Source of the DNA: Propionibacteriaceae bacterium UBA6122
Lineage (GTDB): Bacteria > Actinomycetota > Actinomycetes > Propionibacteriales > Propionibacteriaceae
DNA length: 8,419 nucleotides
Direction of reading: 5' to 3'
Assembly (NCBI GenBank): GCA_002428365.1
Contig: DIVW01000018.1
Location: 35,277-43,695, forward strand
The position numbers were made by a program, and so were the translations under genes. Every line of letters begins with the position of its first letter. Position 1 is the first letter of the stretch. Below are positions 7,410 to 8,419 of the stretch, piece by piece. The notes beneath the pieces are model-generated. The model was not told where the DNA came from and searched no databases. It saw only the letters and a list, made by a program, of their open reading frames with translations.

Positions 7410-7435
7410 CCGACTCAATCCGCCTTCTGAGTCGG
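7410..7435. terminator. Hairpin between the small ORF and hrpA, possible terminator
   Basis: CCGACTCA (7410-7417) and TGAGTCGG (7428-7435) form a perfect 8-bp stem with a 10-base loop, 15 bases past the hrpA stop on the minus strand and downstream of the small ORF on the plus strand. There is no T-tract. The rest of the 126-base gap holds only two copies of GACGCGTCG (7335-7343 and 7439-7447). Confidence 0.4.
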
Positions 7436-7450
7436 GCGGACGCGTCGGCC

Positions 7451-8419
7451 TCAGTGGGAATCACCTGCCTTTGCCGCAGCCATCGCCGTCCGCACCCGCT
7501 TAGCCGACACCGGCACAGCAGTGCCGAGGGTTTGAGCGAAGAGGCTCACCCGCAGTTCTTCCAGCAGCCAGCCGACCTCGGCCACCGCTGGCGGAAGCGT
7601 CCCGGAGCCGAAGCCAGCACATAGTTGGGCATATTCGTCTTCCAGCTCGCTGATCACCACCAGTCCGGCGCTCTCCTGGCGCGCGTTGGTGCGGCTGCCC
7701 TCGATCCGACGCCTGATCGCCCGCAGGTAGGTCGGCAGCCGTCGCCAGGCTCCAGCAGGCGTGGCCGCGATGAATCCCGGATAGACCAAGCCGCCAAGCT
7801 GTTCAGAAATGTCCTCGGCAGTGTCGGCGGGCAGCCCGTCCAACCGAGTGGTGATCTCCCCGGCCAACGCCAACACCTCACCGGCACCAGCCACCGCAGC
7901 CTGCATCGCTGGGGCAACTCCGGCTCTGACCGCATCAGTCAGCTTCGCGAAGCCATCGGCATCGCGCACCTGCTGGGCTGACCCGAGCGCATCGATCGCT
8001 TCACCGGTCACCTTCAGCCGGGCGTCGGCCAATAGCGCAGGCACTGAGGCATACGGCGAGGTCGCCAGGGCCATTTTGGTGGGGTTGGACATCCGGGCCA
8101 CCACCGACCTGGTCGGGTCGACCGTGGTCAAGGTCACCAGTCGTCGCAAGCCGTTGCGGTGCTCGCGCACCGCAGCGCCCTGCTCGGCGAAGACCTGCAC
8201 CCCAACCCGGTTCACCCGGTCGACCAACGCCGGGAAGCCCGGCATCGGCTCGTCGATTCGTGCCGGCAAAACACCGAAAACCCACTCAGTGGCCCCATCG
8301 TGAATCAGATGACTGGCCGCCGCATTCAGCGTCCGGCTCACTTTTGGAGCCAACCGTTCGGCGAGTTCGCCCAGATCGCGCCCAACCACCGGTGGCGCAC
8401 CCTCGGCGTGCACGCGGAA
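7451..8419 (-). CDS. hrpA: ATP-dependent RNA helicase HrpA, C-terminal part (5' end outside window)
   Basis: The last 322 residues of an HrpA-type DEAH-box RNA helicase; the frame stays open to the right edge, so the helicase core and start are not seen. The visible part matches the C-terminal DUF3418 domain that marks bacterial HrpA. It begins in the segment ending a linker strand (FRVHAEGAPPVVGRDLGELA), continues through the helical region, and ends with the family's near-terminal signature WLLEELRVSLFAQTLGT followed by PVSAKRVRTAMAAA. Full-length HrpA is about 1,300 residues, so roughly a quarter is present. Family members remodel mRNA or ribosome complexes; E. coli HrpA has been linked to rescue of stalled ribosomes. 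The stop is followed by an 8-bp hairpin. Nothing suggests truncation or pseudogenisation. Confidence 0.9.
   Translation of the reverse strand, partial: FRVHAEGAPPVVGRDLGELAERLAPKVSRTLNAAASHLIHDGATEWVFGVLPARIDEPMPGFPALVDRVNRVGVQVFAEQGAAVREHRNGLRRLVTLTTVDPTRSVVARMSNPTKMALATSPYASVPALLADARLKVTGEAIDALGSAQQVRDADGFAKLTDAVRAGVAPAMQAAVAGAGEVLALAGEITTRLDGLPADTAEDISEQLGGLVYPGFIAATPAGAWRRLPTYLRAIRRRIEGSRTNARQESAGLVVISELEDEYAQLCAGFGSGTLPPAVAEVGWLLEELRVSLFAQTLGTAVPVSAKRVRTAMAAAKAGDSH

Noticed and set aside
7334..7447. Two copies of GACGCGTCG in the gap before hrpA
   Set aside because: Short GC-rich palindromic words are expected by chance here; only two copies and no further structure.

Overview
The window is about 8.4 kb of GC-rich, densely coded bacterial chromosome. 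It most likely comes from an actinobacterium, possibly a member of the Propionibacteriales. That reading rests on the GC-rich third codon positions, a principal sigma factor with a long charged N-terminal extension, a group 2 SigB-like sigma factor, an actinobacterial-type PAC2 protein, an HrpA helicase with the DUF3418 tail, and several starts that look leaderless. The genus is inference. I see no tRNA, rRNA, CRISPR array, insertion sequence, phage gene or integration site, and no gene-free stretch longer than 300 bases.

Left part (1-4320): the 5' portion of the principal sigma factor gene (rpoD/sigA, minus strand, cut by the window edge) diverges from a complete oligopeptidase B gene (ptrB, plus). 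A group 2 sigma-70 gene (sigB-like, plus) follows after a 195-base gap that holds a 7-2-7 inverted repeat. The sigB-like gene ends at a strong 13-bp GC hairpin, which it shares with the convergent tesB gene. Two sigma-70 paralogues therefore flank one peptidase gene in opposite orientations.

Middle part (4329-7095): three genes read leftward, in transcription order a LysR-type regulator, a PAC2-family protein and TesB acyl-CoA thioesterase II. PAC2 and tesB are separated by only 3 bases and are surely co-transcribed. A 47-base gap between lysR and PAC2 carries its own candidate -10 element. The lysR start region has a perfect 8-1-8 inverted repeat overlapping its candidate -10 box, a good candidate autoregulatory operator.

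Right part (7151-8419): a possible 57-residue orphan ORF diverges from lysR. After it comes the 3' end of hrpA (minus strand), which runs off the window.

Most of this is conserved housekeeping sequence, and I do not see an undescribed multi-gene system. The points worth a second look are the repeated TAnnnT-N6/7-start arrangement suggesting leaderless mRNAs, the lysR operator, the inverted repeat before sigB, an altered -35-recognition residue in the SigB-like protein, and the unassigned small ORF.
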